From NCBI GenBank assembly GCA_900544205.1, contig UQUG01000017.1:1-31521 (forward strand): 31,521 bases of DNA. Reading direction: 5' to 3'. The position numbers were made by a program, and so were the translations under genes. The DNA comes from an uncultured Collinsella sp. GTDB lineage: Bacteria; Actinomycetota; Coriobacteriia; Coriobacteriales; Coriobacteriaceae. The notes under the pieces were generated by a model, which saw nothing but the letters and a program-made list of their open reading frames with translations, did not search any database and was not told the DNA's origin. Of the stretch, positions 1 through 8,234 are shown piece after piece (position 1 is the stretch's first letter; each line of letters begins with the position of its first letter).

Positions 1-64
1 GGGCGCCGTTGTCGTGTAGGTGGTTATGTCGTGCGGGCTGCTGTTGAACGTTCGGGCCCGTGCT

Positions 65-1693
65 CTATAGCGAGTCGATAAAGCGCTGTTGGGCGGCGCG
101 GCCGGCTTCGTCCCACTTAAAGACGCCGGCGTTGTCGAGCACGTGGCCAAACACCACGCCGACCTCCTCGTGCAGGATATCGATGGCGTTGTCGGCCGTA
201 AGCTCGTTGGCGCGGCGGGCATAGACATCCTCGGCCCATGCGGCGTGGCTGCGGCATAGATCATCGCCCTCGAGTGCACCGGCAAGGTCGTAGCTGGCAT
301 CGGCCTTGGCTGCCAGCAGATGCTCGCGGACAGCGCCAAGCTCGGGAACCAGGCGCGGCGGCAGAATTGCCAGGCCCATGACCTCGATCAGGCCGATGTT
401 CTCCTTTTTAATGTGGTGGTACTCGGCATGCGGGTGGAATACGCCCAGCGGATGCTCGTCGGTCGTGATATTGCAGCGAAGCGCCAGGTAGGCCTCGTAG
501 ATTTCGCCGCCGGCGTTGCCGCGGGAGTCGACGCGGCGGATGACGGGCGTTACGGTGTTGTGCGCTACGCCGTCGGCTGTGTGTGCGATAACGCCCACGG
601 ACTCGTCGGTCCACTCGCGCCAGGCGAGGATAATCTTCTCGGCAGCATCGAGCAGCTGGGTGCGGTCGTGCGAGCGCAGTCGCAGCACCGAAAGCGGCCA
701 CTGCAACACGGTGCCGCTGACCTGGTCAAAGCCGGGCACGCTAAACTGCGAGACCTCGGCGGCATGCATCATGGGGAACTCGTGCGCGCCGCCCTGGAAG
801 TGGTCGTGCGACAGAATCGAGCCGCCCACGATGGGCAGGTCGGCGTTGGAGCCAATAAAGTAGTGCGGGAACAGGTCCACAAAATCGAGCAGGCAGGTCA
901 GCCCCTTGCGGTCGACGTGCATCGGGCGATGCTCGGAGCTCATAGCAATGCAGTGCTCGTTAAAGTATGCGTACGGGCTGTACTGGAAGCCCCAGCGCTC
1001 GTCGTTGAGCTGAATGGGGATAACGCGTAGGTTCTGGCGGGCGGGATGGGCGCCGCCGTCGGCTGCGGCGGAGCGTCCGGGATAGCCCTCGTTCTCGATG
1101 CACAGCTGGCAGGCGGGATACTTCTCGCCCGTGTTCTTTGCGGCGCCGGCTGCGGCAATGTCGCGCGGGTCCTTCTCGGGCTTCGACAGGTTGATGGTGA
1201 TCTCCAGGTCGCCCCAGTTGGTGGGGGTGCGCCATTTGATGTTGCGCGCGATGGCGGCACGGCGCACGTAGCCGGCGTCGCAGCACAGACCGTAGAACCA
1301 GTCGGTCGCGGCGCGGGGCTCGTTGACGCCCATGCGGCCGTTGAACTTCTCGTTTACAACCGAAGGCCTCGGCATGAGCGCGCCCATGATGCGCATGGCG
1401 ATGCGGTCGCGGCCCGACACCGTGTCTTCGGCAGCACCGTTGGCAACGGCGGCCTCGGAAAGCGCGGCGAGCGTGCCCTCCAGGTCAAAATCGGGCAGGG
1501 TATCGGGGTGCAAGAGCGAAATCTTCTCGGTCTTGAGCGCCCAGGCCATGTTGAGCGCGGGGCCCGTGGCGCCGATGCACTCCAGAATGGTGTTGTAGGC
1601 CCAGATGCGGTCGTCCTGTCCGATCATCGATCGGTGGATAGCGTACTCGATCAGGTTCTGCGCAGCCTCGCGCGCGTCGGTCATTACAGCCAT
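65..1693 (-). CDS. galT: Galactose-1-phosphate uridylyltransferase, type 2
   Basis: Transfers UMP from UDP-glucose to galactose-1-phosphate, the second Leloir step, in the cytoplasm. The 542-residue product fits the long bacterial class II GalT family rather than the roughly 350-residue classical form. It carries the diagnostic SHDHFQGG stretch in place of the classical HPH active-site motif, followed by a late HPHAEYHHIKKE segment. The gene follows galK on the same strand and overlaps it by 10 bp, so the two are probably translated from one mRNA. The ATG at 1693 was chosen because an AAGGGGGC ribosome-binding-like stretch lies about 10 nt upstream. A second ATG at 1684 forms TAATG with the galK stop and is the alternative start. 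No epimerase gene (galE) is in the window. Confidence 0.93.
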   Translation of the reverse strand: MAVMTDAREAAQNLIEYAIHRSMIGQDDRIWAYNTILECIGATGPALNMAWALKTEKISLLHPDTLPDFDLEGTLAALSEAAVANGAAEDTVSGRDRIAMRIMGALMPRPSVVNEKFNGRMGVNEPRAATDWFYGLCCDAGYVRRAAIARNIKWRTPTNWGDLEITINLSKPEKDPRDIAAAGAAKNTGEKYPACQLCIENEGYPGRSAAADGGAHPARQNLRVIPIQLNDERWGFQYSPYAYFNEHCIAMSSEHRPMHVDRKGLTCLLDFVDLFPHYFIGSNADLPIVGGSILSHDHFQGGAHEFPMMHAAEVSQFSVPGFDQVSGTVLQWPLSVLRLRSHDRTQLLDAAEKIILAWREWTDESVGVIAHTADGVAHNTVTPVIRRVDSRGNAGGEIYEAYLALRCNITTDEHPLGVFHPHAEYHHIKKENIGLIEVMGLAILPPRLVPELGAVREHLLAAKADASYDLAGALEGDDLCRSHAAWAEDVYARRANELTADNAIDILHEEVGVVFGHVLDNAGVFKWDEAGRAAQQRFIDSL

Positions 1694-2889
1694 GCCGCGT
1701 AAGCCCCCTTGTCAGAGATAGCGTAGTGACGGGCAGAGCCCTCGCCCAGCCAGCTGTTCATCTTGGTGATAAAGGTGTCGACCAGATCGAGTGGCACAAA
1801 GGCCTGGATGGTGCCACCAAAGCCGCCGCCGTGGATACGGACGGCGCCGCGGCCGTCGAGCACGTGCTCGGCCAGTGCCAGGGCATACATCGAGGGCTGC
1901 TCGGAGCCCAGCTTGGCAACGACATTCTGCAGGTACATGGCAGAGCTGGCGCCGGACTCGCGTGTCAGGACCAGGAACTGGTCGATGTCGCCGGCGTTCA
2001 GGGCTGCCCAGCGCTTGTCGACCAGGCCGTTCTCGTACCAGTAGTGAACGGCGCGCAGGCAGGCACGGTCGCCCAGCTTAGCACGCAGCTCGGGGAGCTT
2101 GGCGTCAAAATCGGCAACGTTTACCTCGCACAGGCGTGCCTTGCCAAACTCGGCGGCGACGTCTTGCATTTCGCGCGGAACGGCGGCGTAGTCGTCGGTA
2201 GCGGCCACGTGGTCGGCGCCGACCTTGACGAGCACGAGCGCGTAGCCGTGATCCTCAAAGTTGAGCTCGAGCTTCTGGGTCTTAGGCTGGGCCTGATCCT
2301 CAAAGTCCATGTAGGCGAGGCCGCCCAAGCAAACGGCGGCCTGGTCCATCAGGCCGCAGGGCTTGCCGTAGTAGTTGTTCTCGGTGCGCTGGCTCATCTG
2401 GGCGAGTGCGACGGGCTCAATGGCGGGCGCTCCCCAGAGCGTCTCCATGGCACGACCGTATGCCGCCTCGACGGCAGCGGAGCTCGAAAGACCGCCGCCC
2501 GAGGGGACGGAGCAGGTGAAGGCGAAGTCGAAGCCCTGGGGCTCAACGCCAAGGGCTGCAATCTCATGGGCCATGCCGCGGACGAGGCTTGCGGACGTGC
2601 CCTTCTCGGACTCTTGAATATCCAGCGTGTCGAGCGTGATCTCAAAGGTGGGGTAGCCCTCATCGGCAACGCGGACCTTGTTGGTGTCGGTCGCTACGGC
2701 GATGCCGTCAACGGCGACATCGAGCGAGCCGGCGATGACGTGGCCGCCCTCGTGGTCGGTGTGGTTGCCACTGATCTCGGAACGGCCGGGCGCGTGCACA
2801 TAGAGCACCTGGCGATCGCCGATGGTGCCAAACTCCTCCTCAAACAGCTTGGTGAGCGTGGCAAGTGTCTTTTCGTCGGGGGTGGTCAT
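1684..2889 (-). CDS. galK: Galactokinase
   Basis: Phosphorylates galactose with ATP to galactose-1-phosphate, the entry step of the Leloir pathway. The 401-residue product is of normal family length. It has the galactokinase signature GRSEISGNHTDHEGG near the N-terminus, the GHMP-kinase phosphate-binding loop VPSGGGLSSSAA near residue 130, and the C-terminal glycine-rich VRIHGGGFGGT motif. It is the first gene of a galK-galT minus-strand operon. An AAAGGA Shine-Dalgarno sequence lies about 8 nt before the ATG. The upstream region contains repeated GAGTACGTTAAC sites shared with the divergent LacI gene, so repression relieved by galactose is the likely control. Confidence 0.95.
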   Translation of the reverse strand: MTTPDEKTLATLTKLFEEEFGTIGDRQVLYVHAPGRSEISGNHTDHEGGHVIAGSLDVAVDGIAVATDTNKVRVADEGYPTFEITLDTLDIQESEKGTSASLVRGMAHEIAALGVEPQGFDFAFTCSVPSGGGLSSSAAVEAAYGRAMETLWGAPAIEPVALAQMSQRTENNYYGKPCGLMDQAAVCLGGLAYMDFEDQAQPKTQKLELNFEDHGYALVLVKVGADHVAATDDYAAVPREMQDVAAEFGKARLCEVNVADFDAKLPELRAKLGDRACLRAVHYWYENGLVDKRWAALNAGDIDQFLVLTRESGASSAMYLQNVVAKLGSEQPSMYALALAEHVLDGRGAVRIHGGGFGGTIQAFVPLDLVDTFITKMNSWLGEGSARHYAISDKGAYAAWL

Positions 2890-2931
2890 GGGGGGTCCTT
2901 TCCTTGACGCGGGAGAGACTGGTCCGTGTCA

Positions 2932-3015
2932 TTATGAGTACGTTAACAATTTTGAGCACCACAAACCAGACGGTCGCGGTGCCGCACGTTAATGGGTATG
3001 TTAACGTACTCATAA
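2932..3015. promoter_or_regulatory. Paired operator in the galK / lacI divergent region
   Basis: TTATGAGTACGTTAAC at 2932-2947 recurs as a perfect 16-bp inverted copy, GTTAACGTACTCATAA, at 3000-3015. A further partial site, ACGTTAATG, starts at 2985. Two facing sites 68 bp apart between divergent genes suit a LacI-family dimer or looped tetramer controlling both genes. The repeat is seen directly; its binding by the adjacent regulator is inferred. Confidence 0.7.
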
Positions 3016-3122
3016 CACAACGCATATCTATTTTTGAGAATCTGGTAATCGGTAGATTTTCGGCCGTGAACGGTGTGGCTGTATGGACATATGGAGCAAA
3101 AGAACCGCCGATAGAAAAAGTA

Positions 3123-3134
3123 GAGTACGTTAAC
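3123..3134. promoter_or_regulatory. Third gal operator copy
   Basis: GAGTACGTTAAC here is identical to the 12-bp core of the site at 2936-2947. It lies 94 bp before the LacI-family start codon, which suggests autoregulation of that gene. Confidence 0.6.
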
Positions 3135-3228
3135 ATGCGTCCGACGATAGCGGGCCTCGGCGCGGGATGTATTTCTGCCCGGGCCGGCATTCACGCTATT
3201 CAGATCTCGCAAGGGTGAAGGTGATCCT

Positions 3229-4260
3229 GTGGCAAGGCGTCCGTCCAACGATACCAGTTCGCGTCCGGTCTCCATGGCCGACGTCGCCCGCGCTGCCGGC
3301 GTTTCGCAGCAGACGGTCTCGCGCGTTGCCAACGGCTTGCCCAATGTGAACGAGCAGACGCGCCAGCGCGTACAGGCCGCGATGCAAGAGCTCGGCTTTC
3401 GTCCGAGTTATGCCGGTCGCTCGCTGCGCGACGGCCGTTACCATTCGGTCGGCCTGTGCGTCAACGATGTGACCAAGTTCGGCAACCTCTCAATGATCGA
3501 CGGCATCGCCAGCGCTGCTCGTGAGCATAATTGTGCCATCACGCTGGTCGAGATGTCCAAGACCGAGGAGTTTTCGCTTGCCGAGGCCACGCGTCGTATG
3601 GCCGCATTGCCGGTGGACGGCATCATCATCGGCATGAGTCGCATGGCGCCCGATTTTGAGACGTTTGATCCACTGCCGGGCATTGGCACGGTCATCGTTA
3701 CCATGTACGCGCACCCGCGGGTGACCACGGTCGACTCCGATCATTACGGCTGCTCGCTATTGCTTATGGATCACCTGTTTGAGCTAGGGCACGAGCAGAT
3801 TCGCTATATTGGCGGCCCGTCATTCTCGGTCGACGAGCAATTTCGTCGCGCCGGTTGGCAGGATGCACTCGAGCGTAAACACATCGAGCCGGCAGAGCCG
3901 CTCGAGGGCGACTGGTCTGCCAACAGCGGCTACGAGGCCGGCAGGTACCTGGCCGAGCACGATCACACCATGACGGCGATCTATGCGGCAAACGATCAGA
4001 TGGCAAATGGCGCGATTGCCGCGCTGCGTGATAGCGGCCTGCGCGTGCCCGAGGACGTGAGCGTGGTGGGCGTCGATGACTCGCTCGATGATTTTGTAGC
4101 ACACAACGAGCTCACGACCGTGCGATTCGATTTACATCAGCGTGGACGCGAAGTATTCGAGCATACGGTTCCCGAGGCGGGTACGGCGGGCAAAACCGTT
4201 GCCATTCGTATTCCCGGCCAGCTTATCGTTCGACATACCACGGCAGCTCCGCGCACATAG
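3229..4260 (+). CDS. LacI-family transcriptional regulator, probable galactose repressor
   Basis: A DNA-binding repressor of 343 residues, normal for the family. The N-terminal helix-turn-helix reads VSMADVARAAGVSQQTVSRV (about residues 11-30), followed by the hinge helix region ending near residue 65. The rest is a periplasmic-binding-protein-like sugar-sensing domain with the usual AIYAANDQMANGAI and SVVGVDDS motifs. The start is GTG at 3229, preceded by GAAGGTG about 6 nt upstream. It is transcribed away from galK-galT with repeated GAGTACGTTAAC sites between them. From this placement, control of galK-galT by galactose or a galactoside is the likely role. The ligand is not visible in the sequence. 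Confidence 0.9.
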   Translation: MARRPSNDTSSRPVSMADVARAAGVSQQTVSRVANGLPNVNEQTRQRVQAAMQELGFRPSYAGRSLRDGRYHSVGLCVNDVTKFGNLSMIDGIASAAREHNCAITLVEMSKTEEFSLAEATRRMAALPVDGIIIGMSRMAPDFETFDPLPGIGTVIVTMYAHPRVTTVDSDHYGCSLLLMDHLFELGHEQIRYIGGPSFSVDEQFRRAGWQDALERKHIEPAEPLEGDWSANSGYEAGRYLAEHDHTMTAIYAANDQMANGAIAALRDSGLRVPEDVSVVGVDDSLDDFVAHNELTTVRFDLHQRGREVFEHTVPEAGTAGKTVAIRIPGQLIVRHTTAAPRT

Positions 4261-4343
4261 TTTTTGCAGGTCAATGGCGATATATTCCGCCTCAATAACA
4301 ATCGATAAGGATGCTGGCAGATAGCCGTGGCTATGAAGACGAG

Positions 4344-4352
4344 TGCTATGAT
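4344..4352 (+). promoter_or_regulatory. Extended -10 promoter element before fprA
   Basis: TGCTATGAT matches the extended -10 consensus TGnTATAAT and lies 38 bp before the fprA start codon. No good -35 hexamer is seen, which is usual for extended -10 promoters. Confidence 0.45.
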
Positions 4353-4389
4353 AGACGGGCTCTTTTGTCTATCTAGGAGGCTTTGCCTG

Positions 4390-5550
4390 ATGGAGATCAC
4401 CAAGGATATCCGCTACATTGGCGTTAACGATCACGACATTGACCTGTTCGAGGGCCAGTACGATGTGTCCGAGAACGGTATGGCATACAACAGCTACGTT
4501 ATCTTGGGCGAAAAGATCGCTGTCGCCGATTCAGTCGACGGCGGTTTTGTTGACGAGTGGCTCGGCAACCTCGAGGCCGTGCTCGATGGCCGCACGCCCG
4601 ACTACCTGATCGTCCATCACATGGAGCCCGATCACTCCGCCGGCATCGCCGCCTTTATGGAGCGCTATCCCCAGGCGCAGATTGTTGCCAGCATGGGCGC
4701 CTTCCGTATGATGGTCAACTACTTTGGCACCGACTTCCCCGAGCGCAAGATGGTCGTCAAAGATGGCGACGTGCTCGACCTGGGCGGCCACAGCCTAACC
4801 TTTGTCGGTGCCCCCAATGTTCACTGGCCCGAGGTGCTCTTCTCCTACGAGTCCACCGACAAGGTGCTCTTTAGTGCCGACGGTTTTGGCAAGTTTGGCG
4901 CCAACGACATCGAGGATCCCGAGGGCTGGGCTTGCGAAGCGCGCCGTTACTACTTTGGCATCGTCGGTAAGTTCGGCAAGTTCGTGCAGGCCGTCCTCAA
5001 GAAGGCCGCCGACCTGGACATCCAGATTATCTGCCCGCTCCACGGCCCCGTGCTGACTGAGAACCTGGGCTACTACCTCGACACCTATAACACCTGGTCG
5101 AGCTATCAGTCCGAGGACGAGGGTATCACGATTGCCTATGCGAGCGTGTACGGGCATCTGAAGGCTGCCGTCGAGGAGCTCGCATCTGCGCTTGAGGCTC
5201 GCGGCCAGAAGGTCTCCGTCTTTGACCTGGCTCGTGACGACATGGCCGAGGCCGTTGAGGATGCGTTCCGCTACGACCGTCTGGTGCTCGCCTCCATCAC
5301 CTATCAGGGCGAGATCTTCCCGTGCATGAGCACCTTCATCCATACGCTCGCCGAGCACGCCTACCAGAACCGTACGGTGGCGCTCGTCGAGGCCGGCTCT
5401 TGGGCACCCGCGGCTGCCAAGGTTATGACCAAGGAGCTCGAGGGCATGAAGGACATCACCCTGACGCAGAACAAGGTGACTGTGCTGGGCTCGCTCAACG
5501 AAGCCTCGCGCGCCCAGATCGAGGCCCTCGCCGACGAGCTGTCCAAGTAA
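4390..5550 (+). CDS. fprA: Flavodiiron protein (FprA-type flavoprotein)
   Basis: A cytoplasmic enzyme that reduces O2 to water, and in some members NO to N2O, protecting anaerobes. The N-terminal metallo-beta-lactamase-like domain has the diiron ligands in order: H77-x-E79-x-D81-H82, H145, D164 and H218. The C-terminal flavodoxin domain starts near residue 246 (ITIAYASVYGHL) and binds FMN. The 386-residue length is that of the two-domain class without rubredoxin or reductase extensions, so it needs a separate electron donor. The ATG at 4390 was chosen because AGGAGG sits 9 nt upstream; an upstream in-frame ATG at 4327 has no such site. It is monocistronic and ends at a strong hairpin terminator. 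Confidence 0.93.
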   Translation: MEITKDIRYIGVNDHDIDLFEGQYDVSENGMAYNSYVILGEKIAVADSVDGGFVDEWLGNLEAVLDGRTPDYLIVHHMEPDHSAGIAAFMERYPQAQIVASMGAFRMMVNYFGTDFPERKMVVKDGDVLDLGGHSLTFVGAPNVHWPEVLFSYESTDKVLFSADGFGKFGANDIEDPEGWACEARRYYFGIVGKFGKFVQAVLKKAADLDIQIICPLHGPVLTENLGYYLDTYNTWSSYQSEDEGITIAYASVYGHLKAAVEELASALEARGQKVSVFDLARDDMAEAVEDAFRYDRLVLASITYQGEIFPCMSTFIHTLAEHAYQNRTVALVEAGSWAPAAAKVMTKELEGMKDITLTQNKVTVLGSLNEASRAQIEALADELSK

Positions 5551-5572
5551 CAACGCGCTCGCTTCTACCGTC

Positions 5573-5616
5573 AAAACCACCACAAAGGGGACTCAGGCAC
5601 CTTTGTGGTGGTTTTT
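5573..5616 (+). terminator. Terminator of fprA
   Basis: A 16-bp perfect stem (5573-5588 with 5600-5615) has an 11-nt loop and ends in a run of T. The left arm starts with AAAA, so it may work in both directions. A nearly identical hairpin occurs at 7054-7092. Confidence 0.85.
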
Positions 5617-5692
5617 GTTCAAAGAACTCAAGAATGCTCAAGAAACTCAAAGGTGCTCAAAAAACTCAAAGGTGCTCAAAGAAATCAAGAGC
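5617..5692. repeat. Four tandem 19-bp repeats
   Basis: Four imperfect head-to-tail copies of GCTCAAAAAACTCAAAGGT start at 5617, 5636, 5655 and 5674. They lie between the fprA terminator and the following ATPase gene. A possible -10 (CATAAT, 5700-5705) follows directly, so the array could bind a regulator of that gene. It may equally be a neutral low-complexity expansion. Confidence 0.6.
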
Positions 5693-5733
5693 TGTGGGGC
5701 ATAATGGAATTACGTGAGTTCAAGGGAGGCTTT

Positions 5734-6765
5734 ATGGCGGCGGCGACAGCGTACAGGCAAGCAAATCCGTTCACGCCGATGTTCGGACGTGTACCGGCAT
5801 ACATGGCCGGCCGTGAGCAAATCATTGATGATATGGTGCTGGCGTTTGAAAGCGCCGATTCCGACCCCAACCTATGCTCGATTTTCTACGGAGCGCGCGG
5901 GACGGGCAAAACGGCCCTTTTGGCATATCTGTCATACCGCGCCCAGCAAGAAGGCTGGATTACGGCGAATGTGACGGCTTCGGACGGGATGCTCGAAGAC
6001 ATTCTGCAGCGCCTCAACGAATCGGCTGCCCATCTGATCGAAAAGCCCGCTTCTAGGCGTGTGAACAGTGTTGGGATTGCCCCCATAGGTAGTATGAGCT
6101 GGGAAAACGTTGATATTGAATTTGAGGGCGCCAACTGGCGTACTAAGATGAACGCTCTGTTTGCTCAGCTTGAAGCGACTGGCACCGGGGTGCTTATCGC
6201 CGTTGACGAAGTTGATGCATCGTTTGCTCAAATGACCGAGCTCGTTACCACCTACCAACATTTTGTGAGCGAGAACAAAAAAGTAGCTTTGCTTATGGCG
6301 GGGCTGCCGTTTCGCGTGCTGGCGTTGTTGACGGGAAAATCGACATCGTTTCTTCGTCGTGCTGCCCAGCATTCGCTGGGATCTATTTCGCCGACTGAGG
6401 TAAAAGAAGCGTTTCGGCTGACGATTGAAGACGGTGGCAAAACGATTTCCGATGAGGCGGTCGACCGTGCTGCCGAGGCAATCGATGGTTTTCCGTTTAT
6501 GTTCCAGTTGGTGGGTTATCGGGCGTGGAACGCTTCGCGCCAGGCGGCTGAGGTTTCCCTTGAAGACGTCGAACGTGGCGCGAAGCTTGCGCAAGAGGAG
6601 CTCGAATCGCGCGTTTTTGCCTCGACTGCAGCGGAACTTTCACAGGGGGACTTGGATTTTCTTCGTGCAATGAATCCGGAGGGGACGACGACCAGGCAAG
6701 AATTGGCTGCGCGGCTTAAGAAAAGTTCCGGTTCGATCTCGACGTATAAAAAACGTCTAATTTAG
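5734..6765 (+). CDS. AAA-family ATPase with C-terminal winged helix, prematurely stopped
   Basis: A P-loop ATPase of 343 residues. It begins with NPFTPMFGRVPAYMAGRE, followed by Walker A GARGTGKT (53-60) and Walker B LIAVDEVD (about 154-161). A lid region follows, and a C-terminal winged-helix segment (about 302-343) that looks DNA-binding. Its cellular role is unknown. The ATG at 5734 was chosen because GGGAGG lies 4 nt upstream and a possible -10 (CATAAT) covers the earlier ATG at 5704. The reading frame is stopped by TAG at 6763-6765 in the middle of the winged helix. The same frame then continues for 27 sense codons of typical family sequence. The product is therefore a shortened protein unless the TAG is read through. 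No partner gene is adjacent. Confidence 0.75.
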   Translation: MAAATAYRQANPFTPMFGRVPAYMAGREQIIDDMVLAFESADSDPNLCSIFYGARGTGKTALLAYLSYRAQQEGWITANVTASDGMLEDILQRLNESAAHLIEKPASRRVNSVGIAPIGSMSWENVDIEFEGANWRTKMNALFAQLEATGTGVLIAVDEVDASFAQMTELVTTYQHFVSENKKVALLMAGLPFRVLALLTGKSTSFLRRAAQHSLGSISPTEVKEAFRLTIEDGGKTISDEAVDRAAEAIDGFPFMFQLVGYRAWNASRQAAEVSLEDVERGAKLAQEELESRVFASTAAELSQGDLDFLRAMNPEGTTTRQELAARLKKSSGSISTYKKRLI

Positions 6766-6849
6766 GCAGGGGTGATTGAAGAACCCTTACAGGGACGTTT
6801 CGAGTTTGCGCTGCCGGGCTTCGGTCGATATGTAGCGTCTCTTTGCTAG
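6766..6849 (+). pseudogene. Detached C-terminal end of the preceding ATPase
   Basis: In the same frame as the ATPase, the 27 codons after the TAG encode AGVIEEPLQGRFEFALPGFG and then RYVASLC, ending at TAG 6847-6849. This is the expected end of a winged-helix ATPase of this type: the final turn, a short beta hairpin and a hydrophobic tail. A single change from GAG to TAG would explain the break, since glutamate fits the sequence at that position. Confidence 0.65.
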
Positions 6850-6884
6850 AGGGCCACTTCTGCCAAGACCGTTTCGCGTCCAAC

Positions 6885-7024
6885 TGTCTCAATCTGTAAC
6901 ATCTGGGCGGCTAAATCGACTCTATCTGTTACAGGTTTAGATTAAGGGCGGGGGTCGAGCGGAATTATCTCGATCTGTAACAGTTAACTGACTTTTAGGG
7001 GTCTAGTTGTTACAGATTGAGACA
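6885..7024. repeat. Inverted-repeat element with four CTCNATCTGTWACA copies
   Basis: TGTCTCAATCTGTAACA (6885-6901) is repeated as a perfect 17-bp inverted copy at 7008-7024, bounding a 140-bp element. Inside are two more related copies in plus orientation (6920-6933 and 6969-6982), so CTCNATCTGTWACA occurs three times forward and once reversed. The element lies between two convergent 3' ends, which argues against a promoter function. It resembles a dispersed intergenic repeat or a small non-autonomous element. No transposase is present. Confidence 0.65.
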
Positions 7025-7053
7025 AACTGGCGGAGCGAACCGCCGTGCCGTTC

Positions 7054-7094
7054 AAACCACCACAAAGGGGACAGGCACCTTTGTGGTGGTTTTT
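7054..7094. terminator. Terminator between convergent genes
   Basis: A 15-bp perfect stem (7054-7068 with 7078-7092) has a GGACAGGCA loop and a following T run. It lies just past the stop codon of the DeoR gene. The best T run is on the plus strand, but it can serve both directions. Its stem is nearly the same as that of the fprA terminator. Confidence 0.75.
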
Positions 7095-7096
7095 GT

Positions 7097-7900
7097 TTAA
7101 GCGCCGGCGATGATGAGGGCTGGACGTGCGCTGTCGGTGGCCTCGGCGATTGAGGTGGCGACGGCATGATCGGGGTCACGGTCCATCACGATGGTGTCGA
7201 CGTCCGCAAGCTCGGCAAAACGGTACATGCCGCGTCCGTTAACCTTGCTGGCGTCCATGAGGGCGACGCTTTGACGGGCGGCACCGACCATAGCCGCTTT
7301 GGTCTCGGCCATCTGGGGAAAGTCGGTCGTAAAGCCGCAGCTGGGGACAAAGGCGCCGGGGCACATGACGGCCAGATCGGCATGGACCATTTGGAGCGCC
7401 TGCATAGTGAGCGGTCCGTACAAATAACGATGGCCTTTGCGCAGCGCCCCGCCCAGCATGACGACATCGACTGAGGGCATGCTCTCGTCGATGTAATCGG
7501 CAATGGTAATGTCGGCCGTGATGACGGTGATACCGTCGCGCTGATCGAGGAGCCGGACGAACTCGAGCGCCGTGGTGCCCGAGTCGACGAGCAGCGTGTC
7601 GCCGTCATTGACGAGCTCGATGGCGCTTTGCGCGATGGCCTGCTTGGCGGCGACGTTGACATTGATGCGGCGATCCTGCGTGGAAACGGTTAGGCGTTTG
7701 TGGAGCGATACGGCACCACCATGTGTGCGGCGCAGCTTGCCTGCTTCGGCGAGCGCGTCAAGGTCGGCGCGGGCGGTGACGGAGGACACGCCAAAGGTCT
7801 GGGCGATCTCTGCTACCTGCACCGAGGCATTATGATCGAGCATTTCCAAAATGGCGGTACGGCGTTCGTCGGCAAAGGCACGGTTGGTGGCTTGGGCCAT
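7097..7900 (-). CDS. DeoR/GlpR-family sugar-phosphate-responsive regulator
   Basis: A cytoplasmic transcription regulator of 267 residues. The N-terminal DeoR helix-turn-helix covers about residues 8-60 (ADERRTAILEMLDHNASVQV onward, with SSVTARADLDALAEAGKLRR as the recognition part). The C-terminal DeoR sensor domain contains the conserved DSGTTALEF and MLGGALRKG motifs. It would bind a phosphorylated sugar. The ATG at 7900 was chosen because GGAGC lies 5 nt upstream; an in-frame ATG at 7957 lacks a ribosome-binding site. It diverges from the aldolase gene, whose expression it most likely controls. AgaR, GatR, LacR and FruR types are all possible. Confidence 0.88.
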   Translation of the reverse strand: MAQATNRAFADERRTAILEMLDHNASVQVAEIAQTFGVSSVTARADLDALAEAGKLRRTHGGAVSLHKRLTVSTQDRRINVNVAAKQAIAQSAIELVNDGDTLLVDSGTTALEFVRLLDQRDGITVITADITIADYIDESMPSVDVVMLGGALRKGHRYLYGPLTMQALQMVHADLAVMCPGAFVPSCGFTTDFPQMAETKAAMVGAARQSVALMDASKVNGRGMYRFAELADVDTIVMDRDPDHAVATSIAEATDSARPALIIAGA

Positions 7901-7945
7901 GTTTGCTCCATTCTCGGCTAAATTTGCAGGAATTGTGTTGACTCT

Positions 7946-8049
7946 ATTTTCGTTCATTTTCTTTTTGGGTAAGAAAACACCTTTCGATTACTTATCTTTT
8001 CTATAAAAGAAAGACGCTGAACGCCCAAAATTCAATATCGAACATGTTC
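7946..8049. promoter_or_regulatory. Candidate DeoR-type operators in the divergent region
   Basis: Two stretches with directly repeated TTTC/TTTCG units lie at 7946-7965 (TTTTCGTTCATTTTC...) and 7980-8001 (CTTTCGATTACTTATC...). They resemble the repeated CTTTC arrangement of DeoR-family (AgaR-like) operators. The palindrome GAACATGTTC lies at 8040-8049, preceded by ATC. The 334-bp gap between the two start codons holds no other gene. Assignment to the adjacent regulator is inferred. Confidence 0.4.
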
Positions 8050-8234
8050 ACTCGGCTCAAATTTCTTCCGTTTGCTTTTCAAAAACGACTGTATTGACCT
8101 GCATGGGCTCAATATCTCGCACGTGCAAAGCTGCTGAATTTCATACAATGAGCGCAGCAAAACGCAAGGTAAAACGCCTTGTGAACAACTACGCCCGATG
8201 TCCAGATGCGGGCGAGGGAGAGGAGCAAACGCTC

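Noticed and set aside
320..1030. Long plus-strand ORFs opposite galT and galK (also 1726-2907)
   Set aside because: These are GC-rich antisense frames of two clearly identified genes; no recognisable protein features.
5617..5692. CRISPR array
   Set aside because: The repeats are contiguous without spacers, 19 bp long, and there are no cas genes.
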